A DNA stretch of 39,016 bases from Bacteroidales bacterium (GCA_024398105.1 JAKSJP010000024.1:1-39016), one strand, 5' to 3'; positions 1 to 8,304 are shown, counted from the first letter of the stretch. A program made the numbers and translations. The notes: generated from the sequence alone by a model not told the origin.

Positions 1-12
1 GCCGTTCTTCGA

Positions 13-53
13 GGACCCGATCATCACACGATGGTCGGGTCCTTTTGTTTTTG
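13..53 (+). terminator. Rho-independent terminator of a gene left of the window
   Basis: A 12-bp stem (13-24 paired with 31-42, one G-T wobble) with a 6-nt loop is followed by TTTTGTTTTTG. It fits termination of a plus-strand transcript entering from the left; that gene is outside the window. Confidence 0.85.
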
Positions 54-98
54 TACGTGTCGTCCTATGCAAGTGCCTGACGTTCAGCGTGATGGCAG

Positions 99-127
99 AA
101 AACCCTTCGGGTGATTGACCGAAGGGT
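99..127 (-). terminator. Probable terminator of the glycosyltransferase operon
   Basis: ACCCTTCGG (102-110) pairs with CCGAAGGGT (119-127). Read on the minus strand, the 9-bp hairpin is followed by a short T run. It lies about 120 nt beyond the stop of the minus-strand glycosyltransferase gene, so it probably ends that transcript. Confidence 0.55.
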
Positions 128-151
128 AAAGTGCTAAATCTCTGACACACA

Positions 152-195
152 GTGCGATACAAGAAATCCTGTAGGGCAAATCGCACTACAGGATT
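152..195. repeat. Nested inverted repeats in intergenic DNA
   Basis: AATCCTGTAG (165-174) pairs with CTACAGGATT (186-195), and GTGCGAT (152-158) pairs with ATCGCAC (180-186). The two pairings share a few bases at 186 and interleave, so they are alternatives. There is no T run on either side, so this is not an ordinary terminator. Function unknown. Confidence 0.4.
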
Positions 196-245
196 ATATG
201 TAAGTCGCTGGAAGTCAGCGATATCGATGCTGAAATGCAGGCGTG

Positions 246-1211
246 CTACCTGATTGTATGTCTGATGTTGTAGCTGTTGCGCTCTGTTGAATTGCGGGAG
301 ATCATCTCGCAGATGAAGCCGGCGAGGAAGAGCATGCAGCCGACGAGGACGGCGACGAGGGCGAGGTAGAAGAGCGGCTGGTCGGTTACAGCGCGGAACT
401 TCATGCCGTTCGCCTGATGGATGAGCTTGGCGACGATGATCCAGACGGCCATTATACCGCCGGCGAGGAACATCAGGATGCCGGTGAAGCCGAAGAAGTG
501 CATCGGTTTCTTGCCGAATGTGCTGAGGAACCACAGTGAGAGGAGGTCAAGGAAACCGTTGACGAATCTCTCCATTCCGAACTTGCTCGTTCCGTACTTT
601 CTTTTCTGATGGTGTACAGGCTTCTCGCCGATCTTCTCGTAACCGGCGTTCTTGGCAAGGTATGGGATGTAGCGATGCATCTCTCCATAGACCTCGATGC
701 TCTTGATGACTTCGTTCTTATAGGCCTTGAGGCCGCAGTTCATGTCATGCAGCTTGATTCCGGTGATTCTGCGGGCTGTCGCATTGTATAGCTTCGATGG
801 AAGATTCTTGGTCAGCTTGTTGTCCTGGCGGTGCTGCTTCCATCCTGAGACGACATCGTAGTCTTCCTCAGTAATCATCCTGTACATCTCAGGGATCTCC
901 TCAGGAGAATCCTGAAGATCAGCGTCCATGGTCACGACAACCTTGCCCTCAGCGGCCTTGAAGCCACAGAACAGGGCTGCAGACTTGCCATAGTTGCGTC
1001 TGAATGATATGCCTCTGATAGCCGGATTTTCCTGGGAAAGCGCTGATATCTGCTTCCATGATCCGTCCTTGCTGCCGTCGTCGATCATCAGGATCTCGTG
1101 GCTCCAGCCTTCGCGCTGTACGACTTCCTCGATCCATCTGACAAGCTCGGGAAGCGACTCTTCCTCGTTGTAGAGAGGAATTATAATGCTCAGGTCCTTA
1201 GAATATTCCAT
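246..1211 (-). CDS. Family 2 glycosyltransferase, DPM/GtrB-like
   Basis: This 321-aa protein is a membrane-attached glycosyltransferase that probably loads a sugar from a nucleotide donor onto a polyprenyl phosphate at the inner membrane. The N-terminal GT-A domain shows IIPLYNEEESL (10-20), DDGSKDGS (44-51) and the metal-binding D-A-D of MDADLQD (95-101). Two hydrophobic segments near residues 240-260 and 283-303 match the C-terminal membrane hairpin of the GtrB/DPM1 group. It is followed by 2 nt upstream spacing from the DUF4199 gene, which is transcribed first in the same minus-strand unit; this pairing is frequent in Bacteroidota. The exact sugar and acceptor cannot be read from the sequence. 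Confidence 0.9.
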   Translation of the reverse strand: MEYSKDLSIIIPLYNEEESLPELVRWIEEVVQREGWSHEILMIDDGSKDGSWKQISALSQENPAIRGISFRRNYGKSAALFCGFKAAEGKVVVTMDADLQDSPEEIPEMYRMITEEDYDVVSGWKQHRQDNKLTKNLPSKLYNATARRITGIKLHDMNCGLKAYKNEVIKSIEVYGEMHRYIPYLAKNAGYEKIGEKPVHHQKRKYGTSKFGMERFVNGFLDLLSLWFLSTFGKKPMHFFGFTGILMFLAGGIMAVWIIVAKLIHQANGMKFRAVTDQPLFYLALVAVLVGCMLFLAGFICEMISRNSTERNSYNIRHTIR

Positions 1212-1213
1212 GT

Positions 1214-1762
1214 CTATTTTGCGAATGGGTTGCTAGATGGTATGTTTCTCGAAAGGATGAACGAAAGGATCCATCCGTAAATGAAACAGTAGAGGAGATT
1301 CGAGACGAACATGATGACTGGAAGATTGTCAATCAATGAGTCGAAGACTTCCTGGCTGTTCGAGTCAAGCATAGGTACGGACTGAGCCATCGCTGCCTGG
1401 AAGGTCTCGAGATAGGTCTCGGGAGTGATGAACATCACTGATGCCAATGTGAATCCTGCAACGATGAGAGCCGAAAGGAGGGCCGAAGCGACTCCCAGGC
1501 GATAGGTATCATGGTTGGTGACCTCCTCATAGTCGGCAGCGAGCTTCTTCATGAAGAAGGACATCAACCAGATGCATCCTCCGAACTTGGCGGCCCAGAT
1601 AAGGAATCCGAAGACCGAGATGAAGAACTTGACCATGGTACCTCCGTCTATCTGTCCGACAAGCGATGAGATAAGGGAACATCCGATCACGGTTCCTCCC
1701 AATGCGATTCCGGCCTTGCCGGCCTCGTTCCAGATTGCCTTGCTGGTGAGAATTTCTGCCAT
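1214..1762 (-). CDS. DUF4199 family integral membrane protein
   Basis: A 182-aa protein with four hydrophobic stretches, near residues 18-38, 44-70, 88-112 and 148-170, separated by a charged loop (KKLAADYEEVTNHDTYRLG, about 72-90). The arrangement and the downstream family 2 glycosyltransferase match DUF4199 proteins of Bacteroidota. The family has no settled biochemical role; a function with the glycosyltransferase in envelope glycan or lipid metabolism is inference from gene order. The start ATG lies 25 nt downstream of a good minus-strand -7 element. Confidence 0.8.
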   Translation of the reverse strand: MAEILTSKAIWNEAGKAGIALGGTVIGCSLISSLVGQIDGGTMVKFFISVFGFLIWAAKFGGCIWLMSFFMKKLAADYEEVTNHDTYRLGVASALLSALIVAGFTLASVMFITPETYLETFQAAMAQSVPMLDSNSQEVFDSLIDNLPVIMFVSNLLYCFIYGWILSFILSRNIPSSNPFAK

Positions 1763-1786
1763 ATGCTTCTACTGTTACTGAATATA

Positions 1787-1794
1787 CAAATATA
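1787..1794 (-). promoter_or_regulatory. Promoter -7 element of the DUF4199-glycosyltransferase operon
   Basis: On the minus strand the sequence is TATATTTG, an exact match to the Bacteroidota TAnnTTTG -7 element, 25 nt upstream of the DUF4199 start. No clear -33 TTTG is visible. It is divergent from and nearly abuts the thrS promoter. Confidence 0.65.
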
Positions 1795-1806
1795 GGTTTT
1801 TTTTCG

Positions 1807-1814
1807 TACATTTG
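1807..1814 (+). promoter_or_regulatory. Promoter -7 element of the thrS operon
   Basis: TACATTTG matches TAnnTTTG. Transcription would begin near 1820, giving an untranslated leader of about 80 nt before thrS. The upstream half contains a run of eight T. Confidence 0.65.
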
Positions 1815-1830
1815 CAGTTCGACTATAACT

Positions 1831-1878
1831 ATGGCTGACCAAGTTCAAGTACTTGGTGAGTAAATACTGGTCAGACCA
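1831..1878 (+). promoter_or_regulatory. thrS leader: 10-codon reading frame and alternative hairpins
   Basis: Between the promoter and thrS there is an ATG (1831) opening a 10-codon frame, [10 protein letters not shown], that stops at 1861-1863. The same DNA can form ACCAAGT/ACTTGGT (1838-1844 with 1851-1857) or CTGACCA/TGGTCAG (1835-1841 with 1868-1874). These share 1838-1841 and exclude each other. TGGTC-A-GACCA (1868-1878) is also an 11-nt palindrome. The frame has no threonine codons, so classical threonine attenuation is not supported; a regulatory role is inference. Confidence 0.4.
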
Positions 1879-1898
1879 ATTTAATTTTAGTGTATTTT

Positions 1899-3860
1899 AT
1901 GACAATCAACATCACTTTTCCTGACGGTAACGTAAAGGCCTTCGAACAGGGAGTTACCGGTTATGACATCGCAATGAGCATCAGCCCAAGGCTGGCTGCA
2001 GAAGTTATCGCTGTAGCAGTGAAGCCAGAGGGTGACACATCAGCAGACAAGGGCGTAACATACGACCTCAAGCGTCCTATCGAGGCAAGTTCTTCAATCC
2101 GACTCCTCAAGTGGGAGGACGAAGAGGCCAAGAGAGTATTCTGGCACTCATCATCCCACCTTATGGCAGAGGCACTCGAGGCTCTCTACCCAGGCGTGAA
2201 GTTCGGTATCGGACCTGCAGTCGAGAATGGATTCTACTATGACGTAGACCTCAATGGACAGTCAATCTCTGACTCTGATCTTCCTAAGATCGAGAAGAAG
2301 ATGCTCGAGCTTGCCCGTCAGAAGCAGGATTTCGTCCGCATCGACGTGTCAAAGGCAGACGCCCTCAAGCACTTCGAGGAAAAGGGCGACCCATATAAGT
2401 GCGAACTTATCAGCGAACTTGAGGACGGCACCATCACATACTACCAGAACGGTGACTTCACCGATCTCTGCCGTGGTCCGCACCTCGTGAATACAGAACT
2501 CATCAAGGCTGTCAAGCTCACAAGCATCGCCGGTGCATACTGGAGAGGCGACGAGAAGCGTCAGCAGCTTACCCGTATCTACGGTATCACCTTCCCTAAG
2601 AAGTCTCTTCTCGACGAGTACCTCGTAGTCCTCGAGGAGGCTAAGAAGAGAGACCACCGTAAGCTCGGCAAGGAGATGGAGCTCTTCACCTTCTCTTCGA
2701 GGGTAGGTATGGGTCTTCCTCTCTGGCTCCCTAGAGGTTCAGTCTTGAGATTCGAGCTCGAGAAGTTCCTTCGCAAGAAGCTCAACGAGTCAGGCTACCT
2801 TACAGTCGTGACCCCACATATCGGAAGCAAGCAGCTCTATGTGACCTCAGGCCACTATGCAAAGTACGGCAAGGATTCATTCCAGCCTATCCATACCCCA
2901 CAGGAGGGAGAGGAGTACATGCTCAAGCCGATGAACTGCCCTCACCACTGTGAGATCTTCCGTTCATCACCAAGGTCTTACCGTGACCTCCCACTCCGTC
3001 TCGCAGAGTTCGGTACTGTCTACAGATACGAGCAGAGCGGCGAGCTCCATGGACTTACACGTGTCCGCAGCTTCACCCAGGACGATGCCCATATGTATGT
3101 ACGTCCGGACCAGATCAAGGACGAGTTCAAGAAGGTGATAGACCTTATCCTCTATGTGTTCAAGGTATTCAACTTCACGAACTACACTGCTCAGGTGTCA
3201 CTCCGTGACAAGGTCAACAGGGAGAAGTACATCGGAAGCGAGGAGAACTGGGACAAGGCAGAGGCAGCTATCATCGAGTCAGCACAGGAGAAAGGCCTCA
3301 AGACAGTCGTAGAGTACGGCGAGGCTGCTTTCTATGGTCCTAAGCTCGACTTCATGGTCAAGGATGCAATCGGAAGGAAGTGGCAGCTCGGTACTATCCA
3401 GGTCGACTACAACCTCCCTGAGCGTTTCCAGCTTGAGTATACAGATGCAGACGGAAGCAAGAAGCGTCCGGTGATGATCCACAGAGCTCCGTTCGGATCT
3501 CTTGAGCGTTTCACCGCCGTTCTTCTTGAGCACACAGGTGGACATTTCCCTCTCTGGCTTGCTCCAGACCAGGTTAAAGTGCTTCCTGTCAGCGAAAAAT
3601 ACTCTGATTATGCAAAAAAAGTTTGTGAATTGCTGAATAATTCCGAAATTCGCAGTTCCGTTGACGATAGAAGCGAGACTCTTGGAAAGAGAATCCGTGA
3701 GAACTCTCTCCTCAGAATCCCGATCCGTATCATCGTCGGAGAAAAAGAGGCTGCAGACGGCACAGTGGCTGTAACGCTCAGAGGCCAGGATGCAGGCACA
3801 ATGACAGCAGAAGAATTCGTGACTTGGTTCAAGGATGCCGTAAAGGCAGAACTGGCCTAG
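1899..3860 (+). CDS. thrS: Threonine--tRNA ligase
   Basis: Charges tRNA-Thr with threonine in the cytoplasm. From the ATG at 1899 the protein is 653 aa, normal for the family. A TGS domain (about 1-60) begins [10 protein letters not shown]. The editing domain follows, with the HSSSH zinc/editing motif at 83-87 and later LCRGPHL. The class II catalytic core shows motif 2 at [18 protein letters not shown], the zinc cysteine in MNCPHH, and a C-terminal anticodon-binding domain starting near [14 protein letters not shown] nine bases upstream is in frame but adds three residues not typical of the family. It heads thrS-infC-rpmI-rplT, a classical translation operon. Confidence 0.97.
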   Translation: MTINITFPDGNVKAFEQGVTGYDIAMSISPRLAAEVIAVAVKPEGDTSADKGVTYDLKRPIEASSSIRLLKWEDEEAKRVFWHSSSHLMAEALEALYPGVKFGIGPAVENGFYYDVDLNGQSISDSDLPKIEKKMLELARQKQDFVRIDVSKADALKHFEEKGDPYKCELISELEDGTITYYQNGDFTDLCRGPHLVNTELIKAVKLTSIAGAYWRGDEKRQQLTRIYGITFPKKSLLDEYLVVLEEAKKRDHRKLGKEMELFTFSSRVGMGLPLWLPRGSVLRFELEKFLRKKLNESGYLTVVTPHIGSKQLYVTSGHYAKYGKDSFQPIHTPQEGEEYMLKPMNCPHHCEIFRSSPRSYRDLPLRLAEFGTVYRYEQSGELHGLTRVRSFTQDDAHMYVRPDQIKDEFKKVIDLILYVFKVFNFTNYTAQVSLRDKVNREKYIGSEENWDKAEAAIIESAQEKGLKTVVEYGEAAFYGPKLDFMVKDAIGRKWQLGTIQVDYNLPERFQLEYTDADGSKKRPVMIHRAPFGSLERFTAVLLEHTGGHFPLWLAPDQVKVLPVSEKYSDYAKKVCELLNNSEIRSSVDDRSETLGKRIRENSLLRIPIRIIVGEKEAADGTVAVTLRGQDAGTMTAEEFVTWFKDAVKAELA

Positions 3861-3898
3861 TCAGTTTTCTCTGGTTTATTATTAACAAATTAATTATT

Positions 3899-3905
3899 AG
3901 GAGGG
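3899..3905 (+). promoter_or_regulatory. Strong Shine-Dalgarno of infC
   Basis: AGGAGGG sits 7 nt before the AUC start of infC. Such a strong site is unusual in this phylum, where anti-Shine-Dalgarno use is generally weak. It supports the choice of the non-AUG codon at 3913 as the start. Confidence 0.7.
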
Positions 3906-3912
3906 CTTTTTT

Positions 3913-4521
3913 ATCGCAACGCCTTACAAACCTCACTTCAGTGGTCCTAAGCCAGGTGGCGCAAGACCAAAGGGTGCAAGAAATTTCCAGGGACAGCAGT
4001 CCAAGGGTGAAAACGAACTGAACATAAATGGTGAGATCACCGCACCTCAGGTTCGTCTTGTCGGCGACAACATCGCTGAGCAGGGAGTATATTCTCTTGC
4101 TGCAGCATTGAAGATGGCTGACGACCTTGAACTCGATCTTGTTGAGATAAGCGCAAAAGCAGATCCTCCGGTATGCCGAATCCTCGACTACCAGAAGTAC
4201 CTCTACCAGCAGAAGAAGAAGGCTAAGGAAATGAAGCAGAATTCTTCCAAGGTAGTCATCAAGGAGATCAGGTTCGGTCCTAATACCGATGAGCACGACT
4301 TCCAGTTCAAGCTCAAGCATGCTCAGGAGTTCCTCGGAGAGGGCGACAAGGTGAAGGCTTCAGTCTTCTTCAGAGGCCGCTCGATCCAGTTCGCTGACCA
4401 GGGCGAGAAGCTTCTTCTCCGCTTCGCAGTCGAGCTCGAGGAGTTCGGAAGAGCCGAGAACATGCCTACACTTGAAGGCAAGAGAATGATCATGATGATC
4501 GCTCCTATTAAGAAGAAATAA
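3913..4521 (+). CDS. infC: Translation initiation factor IF-3, AUC start
   Basis: IF-3 binds the 30S subunit and checks start-codon pairing. The first in-frame ATG (4108) would remove the conserved N-terminal domain, whose residues NINGEITAPQVRLVGDN and GVYSLAAALKMADDLE are plainly encoded upstream. The frame opens after a TAG at 3898-3900; the only plausible initiator behind the AGGAGGG site is ATC at 3913, giving 202 aa. E. coli infC starts at AUU and is autoregulated through IF-3 rejection of that codon; the same logic is likely here. The C-terminal domain includes KEIRFGPNTDEHDFQFKLKH. Lies between thrS and rpmI. Confidence 0.9.
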   Translation: MATPYKPHFSGPKPGGARPKGARNFQGQQSKGENELNINGEITAPQVRLVGDNIAEQGVYSLAAALKMADDLELDLVEISAKADPPVCRILDYQKYLYQQKKKAKEMKQNSSKVVIKEIRFGPNTDEHDFQFKLKHAQEFLGEGDKVKASVFFRGRSIQFADQGEKLLLRFAVELEEFGRAENMPTLEGKRMIMMIAPIKKK

Positions 4522-4566
4522 TCCGTAAAGGGTTTATATATTATTAACAATTAACAAATTAAAGAG

Positions 4567-4761
4567 ATGGCAAAGCTTAAGACCAACTCCGGTGCCAAAA
4601 AGCGTTTCACACTTACCGGAACGGGAAAAATCAAGAGAAAGCACGCTTATCACAGCCACATTCTCACAAAGAAGACCAAGAAGCAGAAGAGAAATCTTGA
4701 CCACTTCGCAATCCTCAGCAAGGTTGACGAGGGTCGTGTAAAGGAGCTCCTTGTCCTCTAA
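4567..4761 (+). CDS. rpmI: 50S ribosomal protein L35
   Basis: A 64-aa, strongly basic protein starting [20 protein letters not shown] and containing [12 protein letters not shown], the L35 signature. It is a component of the large ribosomal subunit. The gene follows infC by 45 nt and precedes rplT, the conserved infC-rpmI-rplT order. An AAAGAG stretch lies just before the ATG. Confidence 0.97.
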   Translation: MAKLKTNSGAKKRFTLTGTGKIKRKHAYHSHILTKKTKKQKRNLDHFAILSKVDEGRVKELLVL

Positions 4762-4789
4762 TCATCAATTTTTAAGTTTAACTTGGAAA

Positions 4790-4821
4790 GCAGTAGCAAA
4801 GTACCGAATGAAGGTCACTGC
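4790..4821 (+). promoter_or_regulatory. Hairpin in the rpmI-rplT spacer
   Basis: The 80-nt gap before rplT can fold as GCAGT (4790-4794) with ACTGC (4817-4821), enclosing a second short pairing ACC (4803-4805) with GGT (4813-4815). L20 autoregulates its operon through RNA structures in other bacteria, so this could be a repressor site. That role is inference; the stem is short. Confidence 0.3.
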
Positions 4822-4841
4822 CTCCGGAAAAAATCAAAATT

Positions 4842-5186
4842 ATGCCAAGATCAGTAAACTCAGTAGCCTCTAGGGCTCGCCGCAAAAAGATTCTTAAGAG
4901 AACCCGCGGTAACTTCCTTTCTAGGAAGAATGTCTGGACGGTAGCAAAGAACACCTATGAGAAGGGTCTCACCTATGCATACCGTGACCGTAAAGCTAAA
5001 AAGCGCGAGTTCCGCGCCCTCTGGATCCAGAGAATCAATGCTGCCGCACGTTCATACGGCATGTCATATTCTCAGTTCATGGGTAAGCTCGCTAAGCAGA
5101 ACGTAGGTCTCAACCGTAAGGTTCTCGCAGACCTCGCCATGAATAACCCACAGGCATTCGAGGCTATCGTAAACTCTGTAAAGTAG
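4842..5186 (+). CDS. rplT: 50S ribosomal protein L20
   Basis: A 114-aa basic protein, start [19 protein letters not shown], with the family block [20 protein letters not shown] near residues 57-76. L20 binds 23S rRNA early in large-subunit assembly and in several bacteria represses its own operon. The stop is followed within 8 nt by lepB, so the two are probably co-transcribed. Confidence 0.97.
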   Translation: MPRSVNSVASRARRKKILKRTRGNFLSRKNVWTVAKNTYEKGLTYAYRDRKAKKREFRALWIQRINAAARSYGMSYSQFMGKLAKQNVGLNRKVLADLAMNNPQAFEAIVNSVK

Positions 5187-5193
5187 TTTGACG

Positions 5194-6537
5194 ATGGGCT
5201 GGAGGGATATGGTCGATAACAAGTGGGTGAAGCTAGGTTTCTGGTCTCTCCTCTACGTGTTATGGGTCATATGGCTCGGAAATTTCTGGTGGCTCTTCGG
5301 ACTTGTAGTCATCTTCGACCTCTACATCACCAAGAAGGTGAAGTGGCTGTTCTGGAAGAAAGAATACAAGGAAGGGGAAAAGAGGAATGAGCTGCTCGAC
5401 TGGATCGATGCTCTCATCTTCGCACTGGTATTTGTCACTTTTGTGAACATCTTCTTTTTCCAGGCCTTCAAGATCCCTTCATCTTCGATGGAAAGCACCT
5501 TGTACACAGGAGACCATCTCTTTGTAAGCAAGCTTGCTTTCGGACCTAAGCTTCCCGAGACTCCTCTTACCATCCCTTTCACACATAATGTGATCGGAAG
5601 TAAGGAATCCTACTCGACAGCTGTCCAGAAGCCTTACAAGAGGCTCAAGGGCTTCAGAAGGGTTGAAACAGGAGACTGCATCGTGTTCAACTTCCCTAAC
5701 GGGGATACCGTACTGACAAAATATCCGGCTGCTGACTACTATGCCATGTGCAGGACTTCAGGCAAGGACTACACAATCAAGGCCTATGGACCTGTGAAGG
5801 TCCGCCCGTCAGACAAGAAGGACCATTATGTGAAAAGATGCGTCGCTGTCGCAGGTGACACTCTTTCAGTCAGGGACGGTCTGGTATACATCAACTCTCA
5901 GGCTCAGACATTGTGGCCAGGAGTACAGTACACCTACACGGTCGTAACGAACGGGACGCCGATAAATGTGAAGACGCTCGAGACTATCGGGTTGAACGCA
6001 TCGGAGCTCAGATACTCCAACGAACTTCCGGGCTATCCGGAAATGGCTCTCACCGAGGAGATGATTTCCAAGGTACGCCAGTGCAGCAATGTAGTTTCAG
6101 TGGAGAAGAACCTCGATGTATATCCTCCGGATTATCCGGACTCATATCTGCTCATCTTCCCATTCACCGAGGAATATGAATGGACCCGCGACAACTTCGG
6201 TCCGCTCTGGATTCCAAAGAAGGGAGTGACGGTAGCTCTGGGACTTGATAATCTACCTCTCTACGAGAGAGTGATCCGCGACTATGAACACCACGACCTG
6301 AAGGTTTCCGACGGAGTGATCTACATAGATTCAAAGGAGGCTTCGACCTACACATTCGAGCAGGACTATTACTTTATGATGGGCGACAACAGGCACAATT
6401 CGCTTGACTCAAGATATTGGGGATTTGTTCCTGAAGACCACATAGTTGGAAGACCGGCACTGATATGGCTCTCGACAGACATCAACAAGAGCTTCCCAAA
6501 CAATATCAGGTGGCGCAGATTCTTCAAATTTGTGTAG
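5194..6537 (+). CDS. lepB: Signal peptidase I, long Bacteroidota form
   Basis: Inner-membrane serine protease that removes signal peptides from exported proteins. From the ATG at 5194 it is 447 aa. Two hydrophobic segments near residues 12-45 and a third around 65-85 anchor it. The nucleophile serine is in FKIPSSSMESTL; the general-base lysine is in HYVKRCVAVAGD; the conserved MGDNRHNSLDSRYWGFV lies near the C-terminus. An insert of roughly 150 residues between the lysine box and the MGDNR box explains the length and is usual in this phylum. A TTG at 5188 is in frame but less likely as start. Located directly after rplT. Confidence 0.93.
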   Translation: MGWRDMVDNKWVKLGFWSLLYVLWVIWLGNFWWLFGLVVIFDLYITKKVKWLFWKKEYKEGEKRNELLDWIDALIFALVFVTFVNIFFFQAFKIPSSSMESTLYTGDHLFVSKLAFGPKLPETPLTIPFTHNVIGSKESYSTAVQKPYKRLKGFRRVETGDCIVFNFPNGDTVLTKYPAADYYAMCRTSGKDYTIKAYGPVKVRPSDKKDHYVKRCVAVAGDTLSVRDGLVYINSQAQTLWPGVQYTYTVVTNGTPINVKTLETIGLNASELRYSNELPGYPEMALTEEMISKVRQCSNVVSVEKNLDVYPPDYPDSYLLIFPFTEEYEWTRDNFGPLWIPKKGVTVALGLDNLPLYERVIRDYEHHDLKVSDGVIYIDSKEASTYTFEQDYYFMMGDNRHNSLDSRYWGFVPEDHIVGRPALIWLSTDINKSFPNNIRWRRFFKFV

Positions 6538-6541
6538 TTTT

Positions 6542-6573
6542 TTTGGATAAGCGGAAATAAATACCGATATTTG
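6542..6573 (+). promoter_or_regulatory. Probable promoter of rpmB-rpmG
   Basis: TTTG at 6542-6545 is followed after 20 nt by GATATTTG (6566-6573), one mismatch from TAnnTTTG. It lies about 48 nt before rpmB and just after the lepB stop. Confidence 0.55.
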
Positions 6574-6620
6574 CAGCCCGCATAAATTGTTCAGAATAAT
6601 AATAAAAAGTAAATAATATC

Positions 6621-6863
6621 ATGGCAAAGGTTTGTCAAATCACAGGAAGAAAGAGAATGATCGGCAACAACGTCTCTCATTCAAAGCTTCGTACAAAGCG
6701 TACTTTCGCCCTCAATCTTAAGACCAAGAAGTTCTGGTCAGAGGAGGAGCAGAGATTCGTAACCCTCAAAGTATCCTGCAAGGGTATGAGAACCATCAAG
6801 AAGAATGGTCTCGATGCAACCGTGAAGGCTGCACAGAAGAACGGATATATCAACCTTGTTTAA
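6621..6863 (+). CDS. rpmB: 50S ribosomal protein L28
   Basis: An 80-aa basic protein beginning MAKVCQITGRKRMIGNNVSH and continuing KLRTKRTFALNLKTKKFW, the L28 signature. Structural component of the large subunit. It heads the rpmB-rpmG-DUF4295 cluster, with 12 nt to rpmG. Confidence 0.97.
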   Translation: MAKVCQITGRKRMIGNNVSHSKLRTKRTFALNLKTKKFWSEEEQRFVTLKVSCKGMRTIKKNGLDATVKAAQKNGYINLV

Positions 6864-6875
6864 TTCGTATAGACT

Positions 6876-7064
6876 ATGGCAAAGAAAGCTAAAGGAAACA
6901 GGGTGCAGGTCATCCTCGAGTGCACTGAGCAGAAGGAAAGCGGTGTACCTGGAATGTCAAGATACATCACAACCAAGAATAAGAAGAACACCCCAGAGCG
7001 TTTGGAGCGTATGAAGTACAACCCATACCTCAAGAAGGTAACTCTTCATCGTGAAATCAAGTAA
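6876..7064 (+). CDS. rpmG: 50S ribosomal protein L33
   Basis: A 62-aa protein, [20 protein letters not shown], with the conserved ending [14 protein letters not shown]. The paired cysteines of zinc-binding L33 forms are absent (single C at residue 16), so this is the zinc-independent type. Second gene of the cluster. Confidence 0.96.
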   Translation: MAKKAKGNRVQVILECTEQKESGVPGMSRYITTKNKKNTPERLERMKYNPYLKKVTLHREIK

Positions 7065-7080
7065 TTAAGGAGAACGGAAT

Positions 7081-7239
7081 ATGGCAAAGAAAGCAGTCGC
7101 TACATTCGCAGCTAAGGCTGGTTCAAGGAGCATGGTAAAGTGCATCCGTATGGACAAGTCTCCTAAGACTGGAGCTTACGTCTTCACAGAGTTGCTCGTT
7201 GAGTCTGGTAAGGAGAAGGAATTCTTCAACAAGAAGTAA
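7081..7239 (+). CDS. DUF4295 small basic protein
   Basis: A 52-aa lysine-rich protein starting MAKKAVATFAAKAGSRSMVK and ending EKEFFNKK. Size, composition and position immediately after rpmB-rpmG match the DUF4295 family of Bacteroidota, which is almost always found here and is suspected to be ribosome associated. AAGGAGA sits 7 nt before the ATG. The role in the ribosome is inferred from gene order, not shown. Confidence 0.85.
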   Translation: MAKKAVATFAAKAGSRSMVKCIRMDKSPKTGAYVFTELLVESGKEKEFFNKK

Positions 7240-7256
7240 TTCTTGGTAAGATAGAC

Positions 7257-7291
7257 AGAGCGGTCGGGAATTTCCCGGCCGCTCTTTTTTT
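7257..7291 (+). terminator. Rho-independent terminator of the rpmB cluster
   Basis: A 14-bp stem (7257-7270 with 7272-7285, one wobble) is followed directly by TTTTTT. Strong terminator separating the ribosomal cluster from ftsY. Confidence 0.93.
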
Positions 7292-7327
7292 ATCCCCTAT
7301 GGGGTTTCGTATCCGTAGGGAAATGAT

Positions 7328-7335
7328 TATATTTG
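7328..7335 (+). promoter_or_regulatory. Promoter -7 element of ftsY
   Basis: TATATTTG, an exact TAnnTTTG match, 20 nt before the chosen ftsY start. Because of it, the in-frame ATG at 7299 would lie upstream of the likely transcript start and was rejected. Confidence 0.65.
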
Positions 7336-7355
7336 TAAGTTATATTCAACGTACT

Positions 7356-8288
7356 ATGGGATTATTTGACAAAGGTTTCAAAAAGACCAATCTGAACTTC
7401 TTCCAGAAGGTCTCAAGGGCTATCGTCGGCAAGTCAAGAGTCGACGAGGATGTGCTTGACGCCATCGAGGAAGCACTGATCGCATCGGACATGGGAGTAG
7501 ACACTACTCTCCGTATCATCGACAACCTTGAAGACAGGGTCGAGAAGGATAAGTATGTGTCCATGGAAGAGCTCGCGGACATCCTCAGGGACGAGATCGC
7601 GAAGCTTCTCAATGTCAAGGAAGACGACGGTCCTGTCGTTCCGTTCGACTTCTCGAAGAAGCCTTATGTCATTATGGTCGTAGGTGTCAATGGAGTAGGC
7701 AAGACAACAACCATAGGCAAGATCGCGGCAAGCCTCAAGGCACAGGGCAAGAAGGTCGTCATCGGTGCAGCCGATACCTTCAGGGCCGCTGCGGTCGACC
7801 AGCTCGTAGTATGGGCGGAGAGAGCCGGTGTGGACATCGTCCGTCAGGACATGGGTTCAGACCCTGCTTCAGTTGCGTATGACACAGTGAAGTCTGCTGT
7901 GGCAAAGGACGCAGACGTGGTTCTCATCGACACCGCAGGCCGTCTCCACAACAGGATTGACCTGATGAACGAGCTTACCAAGATCAGGAACGTGATGCGC
8001 AAGGTGATTCCTGACGCACCTCACGACGTCCTCCTCGTGCTCGACTCGACAACAGGCCAGAACGCCTTCCAGCAGGCGAAGGAATTCTCCAAGGCGACAG
8101 ACGTCACCTCGCTTGCAGTCACTAAGCTCGACGGCTCAGCCAAGGGTGGCGTGGTGGTCGGAATCGTAGACCAGTTCAAGATTCCTATCAAGTTCATCGG
8201 AATCGGCGAAGGCATCGACGATCTCAAGGTGTTCGACAAGAAGGAGTTCGTATCATCCCTCTTTTCAACAAAAGACATAGAAAAATAA
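7356..8288 (+). CDS. ftsY: Signal recognition particle receptor FtsY
   Basis: GTPase that docks the SRP-ribosome complex at the membrane. From ATG 7356 it is 310 aa, the short NG form without an acidic A domain. The helical N domain spans about 1-95. The G domain has the P-loop GVNGVGKTT (110-118), ADTFRAAAVDQL (139-150), DTAGRLHN (192-199), TKLDGSAKGG and the closing GIGEGIDDLKVFD. It stands between its own promoter and pheT, 16 nt downstream. Confidence 0.96.
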   Translation: MGLFDKGFKKTNLNFFQKVSRAIVGKSRVDEDVLDAIEEALIASDMGVDTTLRIIDNLEDRVEKDKYVSMEELADILRDEIAKLLNVKEDDGPVVPFDFSKKPYVIMVVGVNGVGKTTTIGKIAASLKAQGKKVVIGAADTFRAAAVDQLVVWAERAGVDIVRQDMGSDPASVAYDTVKSAVAKDADVVLIDTAGRLHNRIDLMNELTKIRNVMRKVIPDAPHDVLLVLDSTTGQNAFQQAKEFSKATDVTSLAVTKLDGSAKGGVVVGIVDQFKIPIKFIGIGEGIDDLKVFDKKEFVSSLFSTKDIEK

Positions 8289-8304
8289 AAACAAATAACA
8301 TATC

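Noticed and set aside
1831-1898. T-box riboswitch before thrS
   Set aside because: The leader is too short and lacks the T-box consensus and specifier loop; T-boxes are not typical of this phylum.
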